A stretch of DNA of 64,000 nucleotides from Paraburkholderia sp. BL23I1N1 (GTDB lineage: Bacteria; Pseudomonadota; Gammaproteobacteria; Burkholderiales; Burkholderiaceae). Shown here in pieces: positions 40,180 to 50,420 of the stretch. The notes under the pieces were generated by a model that searched no databases, was not told the DNA's origin, and saw nothing but the letters and a program-made list of their open reading frames with translations. Positions within the stretch are counted from its first letter, which is position 1. Each line of letters opens with the position of its first letter. The stretch is taken from the NCBI RefSeq assembly GCF_003610295.1, contig NZ_RAPV01000001.1, forward strand, positions 558,001 to 622,000, read 5' to 3'. Position numbers and translations under genes: made by a program.

Positions 40180-41742
40180 ATGAACCTGCTGGTCCCGTCT
40201 TCTCCGTTTCGTTTGCGCGCGCTGGTCAGCGGCGGCGCGGTGGTGTTCGCGATGCTCGCGGGCAATGTGGCGCACGCCGACACGACGGCCGTGATGGCCG
40301 TTGCGTCGACCTTCACGTCGCTCGATCCGTACGACGCGAACGACACGCTGTCGCAAGCCGTCGCCAAGTCGTTCTATCAAGGCCTGTTCGGCTTCGACAA
40401 GGACATGAAGTTGGTCAACGTGCTGGCCGACAGCTACGAAGCGAGTCCGGAAGCCAAGGTCTACACGTTCAAGCTGCGCCACGGCGTGAAGTTCCAGGAC
40501 GGCACCGACTTCAATGCAGCCGCGGTCAAGGCGAACTTCGACCGCGTGACCGATCCGGCGAACAAGCTCAAGCGCTACAACATGTTCAACCGTATCGAGA
40601 AGACCGAAGTGATCGATCCGTACACGGTGAAGATCACGCTGAAGGCGCCGTTCTCGGCGTTCGTCAACGTGCTGGCGCATCCGTCGGCGGTGATGATCTC
40701 GCCTGACGCGCTGAAGAAGTACGGCAAGGACATCGCGTTTCATCCGGTCGGTACAGGTCCGTTCGAATTGGTGAAGTGGGACCCGGCAGGCGACCTCACG
40801 GTGAAGAAATTCGCCGGCTACTGGAAGAAGGGCTATCCGAAGGTCGATGCGATCGACTGGAAGCCGGTGGTCGACAACAACACGCGTGCTGCGTTGATGC
40901 GCACGGGCGAAGCGGACTTCGCGTTCCAGGTGCCGTTCGAACAGGCCGCGCAATTGCAGTCGAGCCCGAAGGTCGATCTGATCGCGTCGCCGTCGATCAT
41001 CCAGCGCTATATCAGCCTGAATGTGAATCAGAAGCCGTTCGACAATCCGAAGGTGCGTGAAGCGCTGAACTATGCGGTCAACAAGGAGGCGCTGACGAAG
41101 GTCGTGTTCGCCGGTTACGCGACGCCGGCCGACGGCGTGGTGCCGCAAGGTGTGGATTACGCGGTGAAGCTCGGCCCCTGGCCGTACGATCCGGCCAAGG
41201 CGCGTGAACTGCTGAAGGAGGCGGGTTATCCGAACGGTTTCGAAACGACGCTGTGGTCCGCGTATAACTACTCGACCGCGCAGAAGGTGATCCAGTTCGT
41301 GCAGCAGCAACTGGCGCAAGTCGGCATCAAGACGCAGGTTGAAGCGCTCGAAGCGGGTCAACGCGTCGCGAAGGTGGAAAGCGCGCAAGACCCGGTGACC
41401 GCACCGGTGCGGATGTACTACGCGGGCTGGTCGTCGTCGACGGGCGAAGCGGACTGGGCAATTACGCCGCTGCTCGGCTCGGTCTCGTTCCCGCCGAAGA
41501 TGGTCAACACTGCGTACTACAAGAACGACACCGTCGACAGCGACCTGAAGCAGGCGCTCGAAACCACCGACCGCGCCAAGAAGGCCGAGCTCTACACCGA
41601 CGCGCAAAAACGCATCTGGGCCGACGCGCCGTGGATTTTTCTCGTCAAGGAAAAGGTGGTGTACGCGCGCAGCAAGCGCTTGTCGGGTGCTTATGTCGCG
41701 CCGGACGGCTCGTTTAATTTCGACGAGATCGCAATCAAGTGA
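40180..41742 (+). CDS. gsiB: Dipeptide/glutathione ABC transporter, periplasmic substrate-binding protein
   Basis: A 520-residue SBP_bac_5 family protein. The Sec signal peptide (basic start, hydrophobic core [13 protein letters not shown], cleavage near AHA-D at residue 33) is followed by [33 protein letters not shown] and [20 protein letters not shown]. There is no lipobox cysteine, so it is soluble in the periplasm. By family it binds glutathione or short peptides; the flanking peptidases point to unusual peptides. Confidence 0.94.
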   Translation: MNLLVPSSPFRLRALVSGGAVVFAMLAGNVAHADTTAVMAVASTFTSLDPYDANDTLSQAVAKSFYQGLFGFDKDMKLVNVLADSYEASPEAKVYTFKLRHGVKFQDGTDFNAAAVKANFDRVTDPANKLKRYNMFNRIEKTEVIDPYTVKITLKAPFSAFVNVLAHPSAVMISPDALKKYGKDIAFHPVGTGPFELVKWDPAGDLTVKKFAGYWKKGYPKVDAIDWKPVVDNNTRAALMRTGEADFAFQVPFEQAAQLQSSPKVDLIASPSIIQRYISLNVNQKPFDNPKVREALNYAVNKEALTKVVFAGYATPADGVVPQGVDYAVKLGPWPYDPAKARELLKEAGYPNGFETTLWSAYNYSTAQKVIQFVQQQLAQVGIKTQVEALEAGQRVAKVESAQDPVTAPVRMYYAGWSSSTGEADWAITPLLGSVSFPPKMVNTAYYKNDTVDSDLKQALETTDRAKKAELYTDAQKRIWADAPWIFLVKEKVVYARSKRLSGAYVAPDGSFNFDEIAIK

Positions 41743-41849
41743 TGAGCTGACCGTTCGGCGCGGCGTGTTCTTCACGAACACACGGGCCGGACGGTCGCGT
41801 ATCGCTCTTAACGATTCTTCGTTGCCCGCCTCATTGCCGGATTGGTTTC

Positions 41850-42770
41850 ATGCTGAACTTCCTCGTCAAACGTATCTTTGGTCTGCTGCCGACGCTCTTC
41901 ATCGTCGCCGTGCTGGTGTTCCTGTTCGTGCATCTGCTGCCCGGCGATCCGGCGCGGCTCGCGGCCGGTCCCGAAGCGGACGAAGCGACCGTTGCGCTGG
42001 TGCGTGCCGATCTCGGCCTCGATAAGCCGATGCCACAGCAGTTCGTCAACTTCTTCGTGAAGATCGCGCACGGTGACTTCGGCACATCTACGCGCAGCAA
42101 GCGGCCGGTCAGCCAGGAAATCGGCGAACGCTTCATGCCGACGCTGCTGCTCACCCTCGCAAGCATGGTGTGGGCGGTGGTGCTCGGCATGGGCATTGGC
42201 ATTGTCTCGGCGGTGTGGCGCAATCGCTGGCCGGACCGGCTCGGCATGACGCTCGCGGTGTCGGGCATTTCGTTTCCCGCGTTCGCGCTCGGCATGCTGC
42301 TGATGGAGATCTTTTCGGTGAAGCTCGGCTGGCTGCCGATCGTGGGCGACGGTTCGTGGAAGAGCTACGTGCTGCCGTCGCTCACACTGGGCGCGGCCGT
42401 GGCCGCAGTGATGGCGCGCTTCACGCGTGCTTCGTTCGTCGAAGTGATGAATGAAGATTTTGTGCGCACCGCACGCGCCAAGGGCGTGCCTGAACGGCTC
42501 GTGATCGTCAAACACTGCCTGCGCAACGCGATGATTCCCGTCGTCACGATGATGGGGCTGCAATTCGGCTTCCTGCTGGGCGGCTCGATCGTGGTCGAAG
42601 TGGTGTTCAACTGGCCGGGGCTTGGACGCCTGCTGGTGGACGCCGTGGCGATGCGCGACTATCCGGTGATTCAGGCCGAAGTGCTGTTGTTCTCGCTTGA
42701 GTTCATCATCATCAACCTGGTTGTGGACGTGCTGTACGCCGTCATCAACCCGACCATCCGTTTCAAGTGA
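41850..42770 (+). CDS. gsiC: Dipeptide/glutathione ABC transporter permease 1
   Basis: A 306-residue DppB/GsiC-type permease. It begins [35 protein letters not shown] and has the ATPase-contact loop [29 protein letters not shown], with six hydrophobic segments. Forms the channel with GsiD. The 108-base gap from gsiB and the weak ribosome binding site are the only unusual points. Confidence 0.94.
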   Translation: MLNFLVKRIFGLLPTLFIVAVLVFLFVHLLPGDPARLAAGPEADEATVALVRADLGLDKPMPQQFVNFFVKIAHGDFGTSTRSKRPVSQEIGERFMPTLLLTLASMVWAVVLGMGIGIVSAVWRNRWPDRLGMTLAVSGISFPAFALGMLLMEIFSVKLGWLPIVGDGSWKSYVLPSLTLGAAVAAVMARFTRASFVEVMNEDFVRTARAKGVPERLVIVKHCLRNAMIPVVTMMGLQFGFLLGGSIVVEVVFNWPGLGRLLVDAVAMRDYPVIQAEVLLFSLEFIIINLVVDVLYAVINPTIRFK

Positions 42771-42777
42771 GGCCCGA

Positions 42778-43683
42778 ATGAGCATCTCAGCCGCCGAGGC
42801 GAATGCAGCCAAGGCCGCCCTCGTAGAAAGTACGATCCGCACGCCGTGGAGTGAATTCTGGCGCAAATTCCGTAAGCAGCATGTGGCGCTCGCCGCCGGC
42901 GTTTTCGTGCTGCCGCTGGTCGCGGTCGCGATTCTCGCGCCGCATATCGTGCCGTACGATCCTGAGAATTTCTTCGACTACGACGCGTTGAATGCGGGGC
43001 CCTCGGCCGCGCACTGGTTCGGCGTGGATTCGCTGGGCCGCGATATTTTCAGCCGCATTCTGGCAGGTTCGCGTATTTCGCTCGAGGCCGGGTTTCTGTC
43101 GGTGGCGATCGGCGCGGTGATCGGCACGTTCTTCGGTTTGCTGGCCGGATACTACGAAGGCTGGTGGGACCGTATCACGATGCGCGTCGCCGACGTGCTG
43201 TTCGCATTCCCTGGCATTCTGCTGGCGATTGGTGTGGTCGCGATTCTCGGCAATGGCATGATCAATGTGATCTGTGCGGTGGCGATTTTCAGCATCCCGG
43301 CGTTTGCGCGGCTCGTGCGCGGCAATACGCTGATGCTCAAGCAGCTCACCTATATCGAAGCGGCACGCAGCATCGGCGCATCGGACTGGACCATCATCGT
43401 GCGGCATATTCTGCCGGGGACGATCTCGTCGATCGTCGTGTACTTCACGATGCGGATCGGTACGTCGATCATCACCGCGGCGAGTTTGTCGTTTCTCGGA
43501 CTCGGTGCGCAACCGCCGACGCCGGAGTGGGGCGCGATGCTCAACGAAGCGCGTGCCGATATGGTCACTGCGCCGCATATCGCGCTGTTTCCGAGTCTGG
43601 CGATTTTTCTCACGGTGCTGGCGTTCAATCTGCTCGGCGACGGTTTGCGCGATGCGCTCGATCCGAAGCTCGACCGGCCATGA
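42778..43683 (+). CDS. gsiD: Dipeptide/glutathione ABC transporter permease 2
   Basis: A 301-residue DppC/GsiD-type permease. The N-terminal cytoplasmic segment leads to the first hydrophobic span, then [24 protein letters not shown] and the ATPase-contact [29 protein letters not shown]. It starts seven bases after gsiC, and its stop overlaps the next start (ATGA at 43680-43683). Confidence 0.94.
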   Translation: MSISAAEANAAKAALVESTIRTPWSEFWRKFRKQHVALAAGVFVLPLVAVAILAPHIVPYDPENFFDYDALNAGPSAAHWFGVDSLGRDIFSRILAGSRISLEAGFLSVAIGAVIGTFFGLLAGYYEGWWDRITMRVADVLFAFPGILLAIGVVAILGNGMINVICAVAIFSIPAFARLVRGNTLMLKQLTYIEAARSIGASDWTIIVRHILPGTISSIVVYFTMRIGTSIITAASLSFLGLGAQPPTPEWGAMLNEARADMVTAPHIALFPSLAIFLTVLAFNLLGDGLRDALDPKLDRP

Positions 43684-44798
43684 ATTCGACTAAAGTTTCA
43701 GAGAATGACGCACCGCACATCGGCGTGTTGCCGAGCGGACCGCATGGGACGATTGCCGATGTAGCAGGCGTGACGGTCGGACATTGCACGCTGGATGAAG
43801 ACGCTGTGCAAACCGGCGTGACCGTGATTCATCCGCATGCCGGCGATCCGTTTCTGAACAAGGTGCCCGCGGCTGCATCGGTGATCAACGGCTTTGGTAA
43901 AAGCATCGGGCTGGTGCAAGTCGAAGAACTCGGTGTGCTGGAAACGCCGATTGCGTTGACTAATACCTTCGGCGTCGCGGCGGTTGCACAAGCGCAGATT
44001 CGCGCTGCAAGCCATGCCAATCCGCGAATCGGGCGCGAATGGTCGACCGTCAATTCGTTGGTGTTCGAATGTAATGACGGCTACCTGAACGATATTCAGG
44101 CTTTGGCGGTAAGCGAACGGCATTACAACGACGCGTGTGACGCGGCCGGCGTTGAGATCGCGAGCGGGTCGGTCGGCGCAGGCCGCGGCATGTCGTGCTT
44201 CGACCTGAAAGGCGGAATCGGCAATGCGTCGCGCGTGGTCGACTTGGCAGGGCGGCGCTATACCGTCGGTGCGCTAGTGCTGGCGAACTTCGGCCGGTTG
44301 CCGATGTTGACGATCGATGGCGTGCCGCTCGGGCGTGTGCTGGCTGAACGCACTGCCAATGCTGAAGCAGCCGGCTCGGCGGCCTCGGCAAATCCCACTA
44401 ACCCATCACCCGACTCGAAACCCGAACAAGGCTCGATCATCATGATCGTTGCCACCGACGCGCCGCTCGACGCTCGCCAGCTCAAGCGCCTGTCATTGCG
44501 CGCCGCGGCCGGTCTCGCACGAACCGGTTCGGTGTACGGCCACGGCAGCGGCGATATCGCGCTGGCGTTTTCAACGGCCTACACCGTGCCGCACGAATCC
44601 GACTTCGTCGCGCTGCCGCCGATGCTGGCCGACACACGCCTCGATTCGCTATTCCGCGCTTGCGCGGACAGCGTCGAGCAAGCGATCGTCGATGCGTTGT
44701 GGAGCGCGACATCTTTAACAGGCCGCGATGGCCACCGCCGTCTATCGCTGCACGACATCGCCCCCGACCTCGCTCAACTTCTCAAGCCATCTCTCTGA
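43680..44798 (+). CDS. dmpA: P1-family (DmpA-type) aminopeptidase
   Basis: A 372-residue self-processing N-terminal nucleophile-type hydrolase of the DmpA/BapA group, which release N-terminal L-, D- or beta-amino acids from peptides and amides. The expected autocleavage is between Gly251 and Ser252 in [20 protein letters not shown], almost the same position as in Ochrobactrum DmpA (249/250). Other family blocks: [51 protein letters not shown] and [19 protein letters not shown]. Coupled to gsiD by ATGA and to the next gene by TGATG. A much longer frame upstream through gsiD is not used. Confidence 0.94.
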   Translation: MNSTKVSENDAPHIGVLPSGPHGTIADVAGVTVGHCTLDEDAVQTGVTVIHPHAGDPFLNKVPAAASVINGFGKSIGLVQVEELGVLETPIALTNTFGVAAVAQAQIRAASHANPRIGREWSTVNSLVFECNDGYLNDIQALAVSERHYNDACDAAGVEIASGSVGAGRGMSCFDLKGGIGNASRVVDLAGRRYTVGALVLANFGRLPMLTIDGVPLGRVLAERTANAEAAGSAASANPTNPSPDSKPEQGSIIMIVATDAPLDARQLKRLSLRAAAGLARTGSVYGHGSGDIALAFSTAYTVPHESDFVALPPMLADTRLDSLFRACADSVEQAIVDALWSATSLTGRDGHRRLSLHDIAPDLAQLLKPSL

Positions 44799-45631
44799 TG
44801 AAAGTCCTGATTTCCGCCGACATCGAAGGCGTAGCCGGCGTGTTTCACCCTGGGCAAACGCGTGCGGGCAACGGCGAATATGAAGTCGCGCGCCGCTGGA
44901 TGACACTCGAAGCCAACGCCGCGATCGAAGGCGCATTCGCCGGCGGTGCGACCCACGTATGGGTCAACGATTCGCATGGCGGTTTCCGCAATCTGCTGCC
45001 CGATCTGCTCGATGCACGCGCCCAGGTCGTGCTCGGCAAGCCGCGTACGCTCGGCATGATGGCTGGCCTCGAATATGGCGCGGCGCTGGTGTTCATGATC
45101 GGCTATCACGCAAGGTCGCAAACTCGCGGCATTCTCTCGCATACGATCAACAGCTTCGCCTTCGCGCGTGTATCGTTGAACGGCGTCGAAGTGGGCGAGG
45201 CGGGATTGTATGGAGCGCTGGCGGAAGAATACGGTGCACAGGTCGCGCTTTTATCCGGCGACGACGTATTCGCCGAGGAAACCGCGCCGCGTTTTCCAGA
45301 TGCGCGTTTCGTCGTCACCAAGAGCGCGACGGGGCATGCGAGCGGCGTGACGCAAACGCCGGCGAGCGCCCGTGATGCGATTGAAAATGCCGCGCGCGAC
45401 GTGGTGCGGTATTACGTCGACAAGGGTCATGCGCCTCAGGCCACGCGCGTTGCCGCGAAGCCCGTCGACTGCGAGTTGCGCGTGCAAACTACCGCGCTTG
45501 CCGATCTGTTCTGCCAATGGCCGACGCTCACGCGCGTCGACGCCGTCACGTTGCGCTTCAGCGCGGCGTCGGCGGAACATGTGGTGCGGATGCTGAATTG
45601 CCTGTCGGCGATGTCGTTCATGTTGCGCTGA
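44798..45631 (+). CDS. dppA: M55-family D-aminopeptidase (DppA-like)
   Basis: A 277-residue zinc aminopeptidase like Bacillus subtilis DppA, which cleaves D-Ala-containing di- and tripeptides. The metal-binding residues fall at nearly identical numbers to the Bacillus enzyme: Asp8 and Glu10 in ISADIEGVAGV, His60 in NDSHGG, His104 in GYHARSQTRG and Glu134 in VGEAGL. There is no signal peptide, so it acts in the cytoplasm on imported peptides. It overlaps the DmpA gene by one base and is the last gene of the operon. Confidence 0.93.
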   Translation: MKVLISADIEGVAGVFHPGQTRAGNGEYEVARRWMTLEANAAIEGAFAGGATHVWVNDSHGGFRNLLPDLLDARAQVVLGKPRTLGMMAGLEYGAALVFMIGYHARSQTRGILSHTINSFAFARVSLNGVEVGEAGLYGALAEEYGAQVALLSGDDVFAEETAPRFPDARFVVTKSATGHASGVTQTPASARDAIENAARDVVRYYVDKGHAPQATRVAAKPVDCELRVQTTALADLFCQWPTLTRVDAVTLRFSAASAEHVVRMLNCLSAMSFMLR

Positions 45632-45783
45632 GCCGTGTGACGAACAAAGCAGCCCGGCAAGCGCGGCCATCCCCCACGCTTACGTTTCGATAAAACGCTG
45701 CCCCCTCTGTGACAGGTGTTGCGAGGACGCGGTACTCTCTGGCATTCCAGAGGTACCGTCTCTCTCACTTAGCGGAGTACAAC

Positions 45784-47508
45784 ATGGGTAAGCAGACTAT
45801 CGCGGATTATCTGGCCAGAACACTGGCGGCAGCAGATGTCGAACGGATTTGGGGCGTGACCGGCGACAGTCTGAACGGCCTGTCGGACAGCTTGCAACGG
45901 CTCGGTTCGATTCGCTGGATGCATACGCGCCACGAAGAGGTCGCGGCCTTCGCCGCCGGCGCCGATGCCGCCGCTACCGGCAAGCTCGCCGTCTGCGCGG
46001 GCAGTTGCGGTCCAGGCAACCTGCATCTGATCAACGGCCTGTACGACTGTCATCGCAATCATCAACCCGTGCTCGCCATCGCCGCGCACATTCCCTCCTC
46101 GGAGATCGGCCTCGGTTACTTCCAGGAAACCCATCCTCAAGAGTTGTTCAAGGAGTGCAGCCACTACGTCGAGCTGGTGACGAACCCGTCGCAGTTTCCT
46201 CGCGTGCTGGCGCGCGCGATGCGCACCGCAATCGAGGAGCGTGGCGTCGCGGTAATCGTGCTGCCCGGCGATGTCGCGCTCAGCGAAGCCCCCGACGAAA
46301 CGCCGGCGTGGGCCGGTACGCTCGAACGTTCGACGGTGGTGCCCTCCGGCGCGGATCTCGACCGGCTCGCCGATATGCTGAATCAGGCCGGTGGCGTGAC
46401 GCTCCTATGCGGCAGCGGCTGCGCTGACGCACATGACGAAGTGGTGGCCTTCGCCGATCAGCTCGGCGCCCCCACCGTGCATGCATTGCGCGGCAAACAA
46501 TACGTGGAGTGGGACAACCCGTTCGATGTCGGCATGACCGGCCTGATCGGTTTCAGTTCGGGCTATCACGCGATGATGTCGTGCGACACGCTCGTGATGC
46601 TCGGCACCGATTTCCCGTATCGCAACTTTTATCCGTCGCACGGCAACGTGGTGCAGATCGATCGCCGCGGCTCCACGCTCGGCAAGCGTGCGCCGTTGAA
46701 GCTGGGCCTCGTCGGCGACGTCAAGGCGACCTTGCAGGCACTGCTCCCGTTGATCAAGCGCAAGACCGATCGACGCTTTCTCGAGAACGCCCGCAAGCAC
46801 TACGCCGATACGCGCAAGGACCTCGACGATCTCGCCCGCCCGTCTGATCCGGGGCGTGCGATTCATCCGCAATATCTGACTAGTATCATCGACAAAGTGG
46901 CGAACGAAGACGCCGTGTTTTGTGCCGACGTCGGCACCCCGACGCTTTGGGCCGCGCGTTATCTGACGATGAACGGCAAGCGCAGTCTGCATGGCTCGTT
47001 CAATCACGGTTCGATGGCTAATGCGATGCCGCAGGCGTTGGGCGCGCAAGCGGCGGAGCCGCAACGCCAGGTAATTTCGCTATCGGGCGACGGTGGCCTC
47101 TCGATGTTGCTCGGCGATCTGCTCACCGCGCGCCAACTGAATCTGCCGATCAAGGTGGTCGTATTCAACAACAGCACGCTCGGCTTCGTCGCGATGGAGA
47201 TGAAGGCGGGCGGCTACCTCGAAAGCGGCACCGATCTCGCCGCCACCGATTTCGCGGCGATTGCACGCGGCGCGGGCATCTATGGCGCGCGGATCGAATT
47301 GTCGGAAAACATCGAGCCCGCATTGCGCGAGGCATTCGCGCATCCTGGGCCCGCGGTGATCGACGTAGTGACGGCGAAGCACGAACTCGCATTGCCGCCG
47401 AAGATTCAATGGGCGCAGGCGAAGGGGTTCAGTTTGTATATGCTGCGAGCGGTGCTGAATGGCCGCGGTGATGAGGTGGTTGAATTGGCGACGACGAATC
47501 TGCGGTGA
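45784..47508 (+). CDS. poxB: Pyruvate oxidase / pyruvate dehydrogenase (quinone)-type ThDP enzyme
   Basis: A 574-residue thiamine-diphosphate enzyme close in length to E. coli PoxB (572), which oxidises pyruvate to acetate and CO2 and passes electrons to ubiquinone at the membrane. The N-terminal domain has [11 protein letters not shown] and the [16 protein letters not shown] block with the cofactor glutamate. The C-terminal ThDP-binding motif is [30 protein letters not shown]. The ATG at 45784 follows GGAG. Related ThDP oxidases or decarboxylases cannot be fully ruled out. Confidence 0.9.
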   Translation: MGKQTIADYLARTLAAADVERIWGVTGDSLNGLSDSLQRLGSIRWMHTRHEEVAAFAAGADAAATGKLAVCAGSCGPGNLHLINGLYDCHRNHQPVLAIAAHIPSSEIGLGYFQETHPQELFKECSHYVELVTNPSQFPRVLARAMRTAIEERGVAVIVLPGDVALSEAPDETPAWAGTLERSTVVPSGADLDRLADMLNQAGGVTLLCGSGCADAHDEVVAFADQLGAPTVHALRGKQYVEWDNPFDVGMTGLIGFSSGYHAMMSCDTLVMLGTDFPYRNFYPSHGNVVQIDRRGSTLGKRAPLKLGLVGDVKATLQALLPLIKRKTDRRFLENARKHYADTRKDLDDLARPSDPGRAIHPQYLTSIIDKVANEDAVFCADVGTPTLWAARYLTMNGKRSLHGSFNHGSMANAMPQALGAQAAEPQRQVISLSGDGGLSMLLGDLLTARQLNLPIKVVVFNNSTLGFVAMEMKAGGYLESGTDLAATDFAAIARGAGIYGARIELSENIEPALREAFAHPGPAVIDVVTAKHELALPPKIQWAQAKGFSLYMLRAVLNGRGDEVVELATTNLR

Positions 47509-47557
47509 GAGGCGTGGGAGTCGTGAAGCGTTAGCGCTTTAGTTCTGCTTTGGTGCT

Positions 47558-47611
47558 TGCGTGCGCGTGTGCGTGTGCGTGTGCGTGTGCGTGTGCGTGT
47601 GCGTGTGCGTG
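47558..47611. repeat. GCGTGT hexanucleotide repeat, alternating purine-pyrimidine tract
   Basis: Seven full tandem copies of GCGTGT plus a partial one run from 47565 to 47611. The strictly alternating purine-pyrimidine stretch extends back to 47558, giving 54 bp. It lies about 50 bases after the poxB stop, in the gap between two convergent genes. The frame that reads through it (repeating Cys-Val) is not a gene. Confidence 0.95.
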
Positions 47612-47668
47612 GATACCTGGGTGAGCTTGATTGTTCTTAAGCGCCAAAACGTGTGCTTGCCGACTACA

Positions 47669-47698
47669 GCGTATGCGCGCTCGATCTCGCGCATACGC
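47669..47698. repeat. Hairpin between the convergent poxB and hydrolase genes
   Basis: GCGTATGCGCG (47669-47679) pairs perfectly with CGCGCATACGC (47688-47698) across an 8-base loop. No T-run follows on either strand. It may mark the 3' end of one or both transcripts. Confidence 0.6.
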
Positions 47699-47733
47699 AT
47701 TAACTGGCTACGGTCTACTGTTGCCGGCTCAGT

Positions 47734-48678
47734 TCACGCGCCGCGTGATCGATTACGTCGGCAATTGCACCCGCATGCGACACCGGTGCAAGATGACTCG
47801 ATGACATCGACACGACCTTCGCGTTCATGCCGCTCGGCCATGAATTTTTCGATTTCAGGCGACAACGCGCGATCCCGGGTCGTCACCACGTACCACGACG
47901 GCTTCTCTTTCCACGCTACGTGACTGACAGTTTCGCTAAATGCCGTCGCGGCGATTGGGACTTGCGCGGCGGACAGCACGCGCGTGACGTTTTCGGGCAC
48001 GTCCGCGGCAAAGTCGGCGTGGTATTTCGTGCGGTCGAGCCAGAGGAAACCGCTGGAGTCCGCGGTGATGCCTTGATCCGCGGGCATCGGTGCCGCGCGT
48101 TTCATGAGGTCTGCCGTGGATTCATGCAGGTCCGGCGCGATCGCCGCGACGTACACGAGACCGGCGACGTTCGGCGCGTTCGCGCCCGCTTCGGTGATCA
48201 CGACACCGCCCCACGAGTGGCCCACCAGAATGGTCGAGCCCTGCTGGCGCGCGAGGACGCGGCGCGTGGCCGCAACATCGTCGGCGAGCGAGGTGAGCGG
48301 GTTCTGCACCGAACTCACGTGATACCCCTTCTGCTGCAACTTCGCGACGACACCGTTCCAGCTCGACCCGTCGACAAACGCGCCATGAACCAGCACGACG
48401 TTGCGCACGGGGCCGGTCATGGGTGCCGCGGGCGCCGCGGTCGGTGTAGGGGCGCTCGCCTTTGGGGTCGCTGGTGCGGTGGCGGCAGGCGTTGTGGGTA
48501 CTACGGCCGGCGCGGCGGGTGGCGGGACTGGTGCTTCAGGTGCGCTTGACTCCATGCCGGGCATCTCGGCCGGTTCGGCGGCGGGTTCCGCCGTGGGCGC
48601 CGCGGTTTGCGCGATGGCACCAGCCCCGGCGAAGCAGAGACACACAGCAGTGGCGCAAAGCAGGCGTTTGGGCGACAT
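47734..48678 (-). CDS. Exported alpha/beta hydrolase with a probable C-terminal frameshift
   Basis: A 314-residue frame. A Sec signal peptide (RLLCATAVCLCFAGAGAIA) is followed by a Pro/Ala/Thr-rich linker to about residue 90, then an alpha/beta hydrolase core: VVLVHGAFVDGSSWNGVVAKLQ (oxyanion region) and the nucleophile elbow GHSWGG. In this frame the last 16 residues (CTGVACGCNCRRNRSR..) look unlike the family. Shifting frame after VDVIES gives HLAPVSHAGAIADVIDHAA and a stop at 47715, which restores the expected catalytic His and C-terminal helix. The gene therefore carries a small indel near 47790, real or from sequencing. Possibly a pseudogene. Confidence 0.8.
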   Translation of the reverse strand: MSPKRLLCATAVCLCFAGAGAIAQTAAPTAEPAAEPAEMPGMESSAPEAPVPPPAAPAVVPTTPAATAPATPKASAPTPTAAPAAPMTGPVRNVVLVHGAFVDGSSWNGVVAKLQQKGYHVSSVQNPLTSLADDVAATRRVLARQQGSTILVGHSWGGVVITEAGANAPNVAGLVYVAAIAPDLHESTADLMKRAAPMPADQGITADSSGFLWLDRTKYHADFAADVPENVTRVLSAAQVPIAATAFSETVSHVAWKEKPSWYVVTTRDRALSPEIEKFMAERHEREGRVDVIESSCTGVACGCNCRRNRSRGA

Positions 48679-48892
48679 GTTGAATCTCCGAAGGCGGAAA
48701 CCTCGACTAGGGCAACATACAGAAGCCCCACGCCAGTGACAATCACTATCCTCGCCGTTAAGTGCGGCGCAGAACCAAGCGCGGGTTGGTCCCAGTATTT
48801 AGCTAATATCGGCCGCGGTAAAATTTCAGGTTCTGCCGGGGCAGACCATAAGTCTGATCGGGCGATCGATATCCATACACTGGGGCGCAATT

Positions 48893-50278
48893 TTGAATAG
48901 TGCACAGCAGCAAGACGGCCTGAAGCGCGGGCTCAAGAATCGTCACATCCAGCTGATTGCGCTGGGCGGGGCGATCGGCACCGGCTTGTTTCTCGGCTCC
49001 GCCAGCGTGTTGAAGGCAGCCGGCCCGTCGATGATTCTCGGCTACGCGATCGGCGGCATCATCGCCTTCATGATCATGCGGCAGCTCGGCGAAATGGTCG
49101 CGCAGGAACCGGTGGCCGGTTCGTTCAGCCACTTCGCCTACAAGTATTGGGGCGACTTCCCCGGCTTTCTGTCCGGCTGGAACTACTGGGTGCTGTACGT
49201 GCTCGTGAGCATGGCCGAGCTGACCGCGGTGGGCACCTACGTGCATTACTGGTGGCCGGGAGTGCCTACGTGGGTCTCGGCGCTGGTGTGCTTCGGCATT
49301 ATCAACGCGATCAATCTTGCCAACGTCAAAGCGTACGGCGAAACCGAATTCTGGTTTGCGATCATCAAGGTGGTGGCGGTGATCGGCATGATCCTGTTCG
49401 GCGGCTATCTGTTGATCAGCGGGCATGGCGGGCCGCAGGCCTCGATCACGAATCTCTGGGCCGACGGCGGCTTTTTCCCGCATGGTTTTCATGGCCTGTT
49501 CATGATGCTCGCGGTCATCATGTTCTCGTTCGGCGGCCTCGAGTTGATCGGCATTACGGCAGCAGAAGCGTCCGACCCGCAGAAGAGCATTCCGAAGGCC
49601 GTAAATCAGGTGATCTACCGGATTCTGATTTTCTACATCTGCTCGCTGGCGGTGCTGCTCTCGTTGTACCCGTGGAGTCAGGTCGCGGCAGGCGGCAGCC
49701 CGTTCGTGATGATCTTCTCGCAGATCGGCTCGACGCTGACCGCGAATGTGCTCAACGTGGTGGTGCTGACCGCGGCGCTGTCCGTGTACAACAGCGGCGT
49801 GTATGCGAATAGCCGCATGCTCTACGGTCTCGCGGAACAGGGCAACGCGCCGCGTGCGCTGATGAAGGTCGACCGGCGCGGTGTGCCGTATATGGCGATC
49901 GGTTTGTCGGCGCTCGCCACGTTCACGTGCGTGATCATCAACTATCTGATTCCGGCTGAAGCGCTCGGTTTGCTGATGGCTCTCGTGGTAGCCGCACTCG
50001 TGCTGAACTGGGCGCTGATCAGCCTGACGCACCTGAAGTCGCGCAAGGCGATGGTGGCGGCGGGCGAGACGCTCGTGTTCAAGTCGTTCTGGTTCCCGGT
50101 CAGCAACTGGATCTGCCTCGCGTTCATGGCGCTGATCCTCGTGATTCTGGCCATGACGCCGGGCCTCTCGGTCTCGGTGTGGCTTGTGCCCGCATGGCTG
50201 GTCGTGATGTGGGCCAGCTATGTCTTCAAGCGCAGGCGCGCGACGATGCATGGCGGCGCGCGGGTGGCGGGGCAGTAG
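48893..50278 (+). CDS. Amino-acid permease, AroP/GABA-permease (AAT) type
   Basis: A 461-residue 12-span APC-superfamily transporter. The signature GLKNRHIQLIALGGAIGTGLFLGSASVLKAAGPS near residue 12 and FSFGGLELIGITAAEASDPQKSIPKAVNQVIYRI are typical of the aromatic, proline or histidine permease group. The start is a TTG at 48893 with GGGGCG about 8 bases upstream; no ATG is placed before the conserved N-terminus. Substrate not decided. Confidence 0.93.
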   Translation: MNSAQQQDGLKRGLKNRHIQLIALGGAIGTGLFLGSASVLKAAGPSMILGYAIGGIIAFMIMRQLGEMVAQEPVAGSFSHFAYKYWGDFPGFLSGWNYWVLYVLVSMAELTAVGTYVHYWWPGVPTWVSALVCFGIINAINLANVKAYGETEFWFAIIKVVAVIGMILFGGYLLISGHGGPQASITNLWADGGFFPHGFHGLFMMLAVIMFSFGGLELIGITAAEASDPQKSIPKAVNQVIYRILIFYICSLAVLLSLYPWSQVAAGGSPFVMIFSQIGSTLTANVLNVVVLTAALSVYNSGVYANSRMLYGLAEQGNAPRALMKVDRRGVPYMAIGLSALATFTCVIINYLIPAEALGLLMALVVAALVLNWALISLTHLKSRKAMVAAGETLVFKSFWFPVSNWICLAFMALILVILAMTPGLSVSVWLVPAWLVVMWASYVFKRRRATMHGGARVAGQ

Positions 50279-50420
50279 GCGGCGGATATGAGCACCGGCG
50301 CCGTTGGCGTCGGCTCGCTCAATGTCGAGAAGAGCTTCAATATGCGACGGAACGTCACATATTGCATGGGCAATTACTGCCTAAGCTGATAAGTGCAATG
50401 CCAACTATCAGGAGCCGACC

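Noticed and set aside
38914..41781. A 955-codon minus-strand open frame across gsiA and gsiB
   Set aside because: It is antisense to two well-supported genes; high GC gives few stops in this frame. Its product is rich in Arg, His and Asp without any domain.
43164..43679. N-terminal extension of the DmpA frame through gsiD
   Set aside because: The ATG at 43680 overlaps the gsiD stop and matches the family's start; the extension is an out-of-frame reading of gsiD.
47561..47923. A plus-strand frame encoding repeated Cys-Val
   Set aside because: Created by the GCGTGT repeat; antisense to the hydrolase and without a ribosome site.
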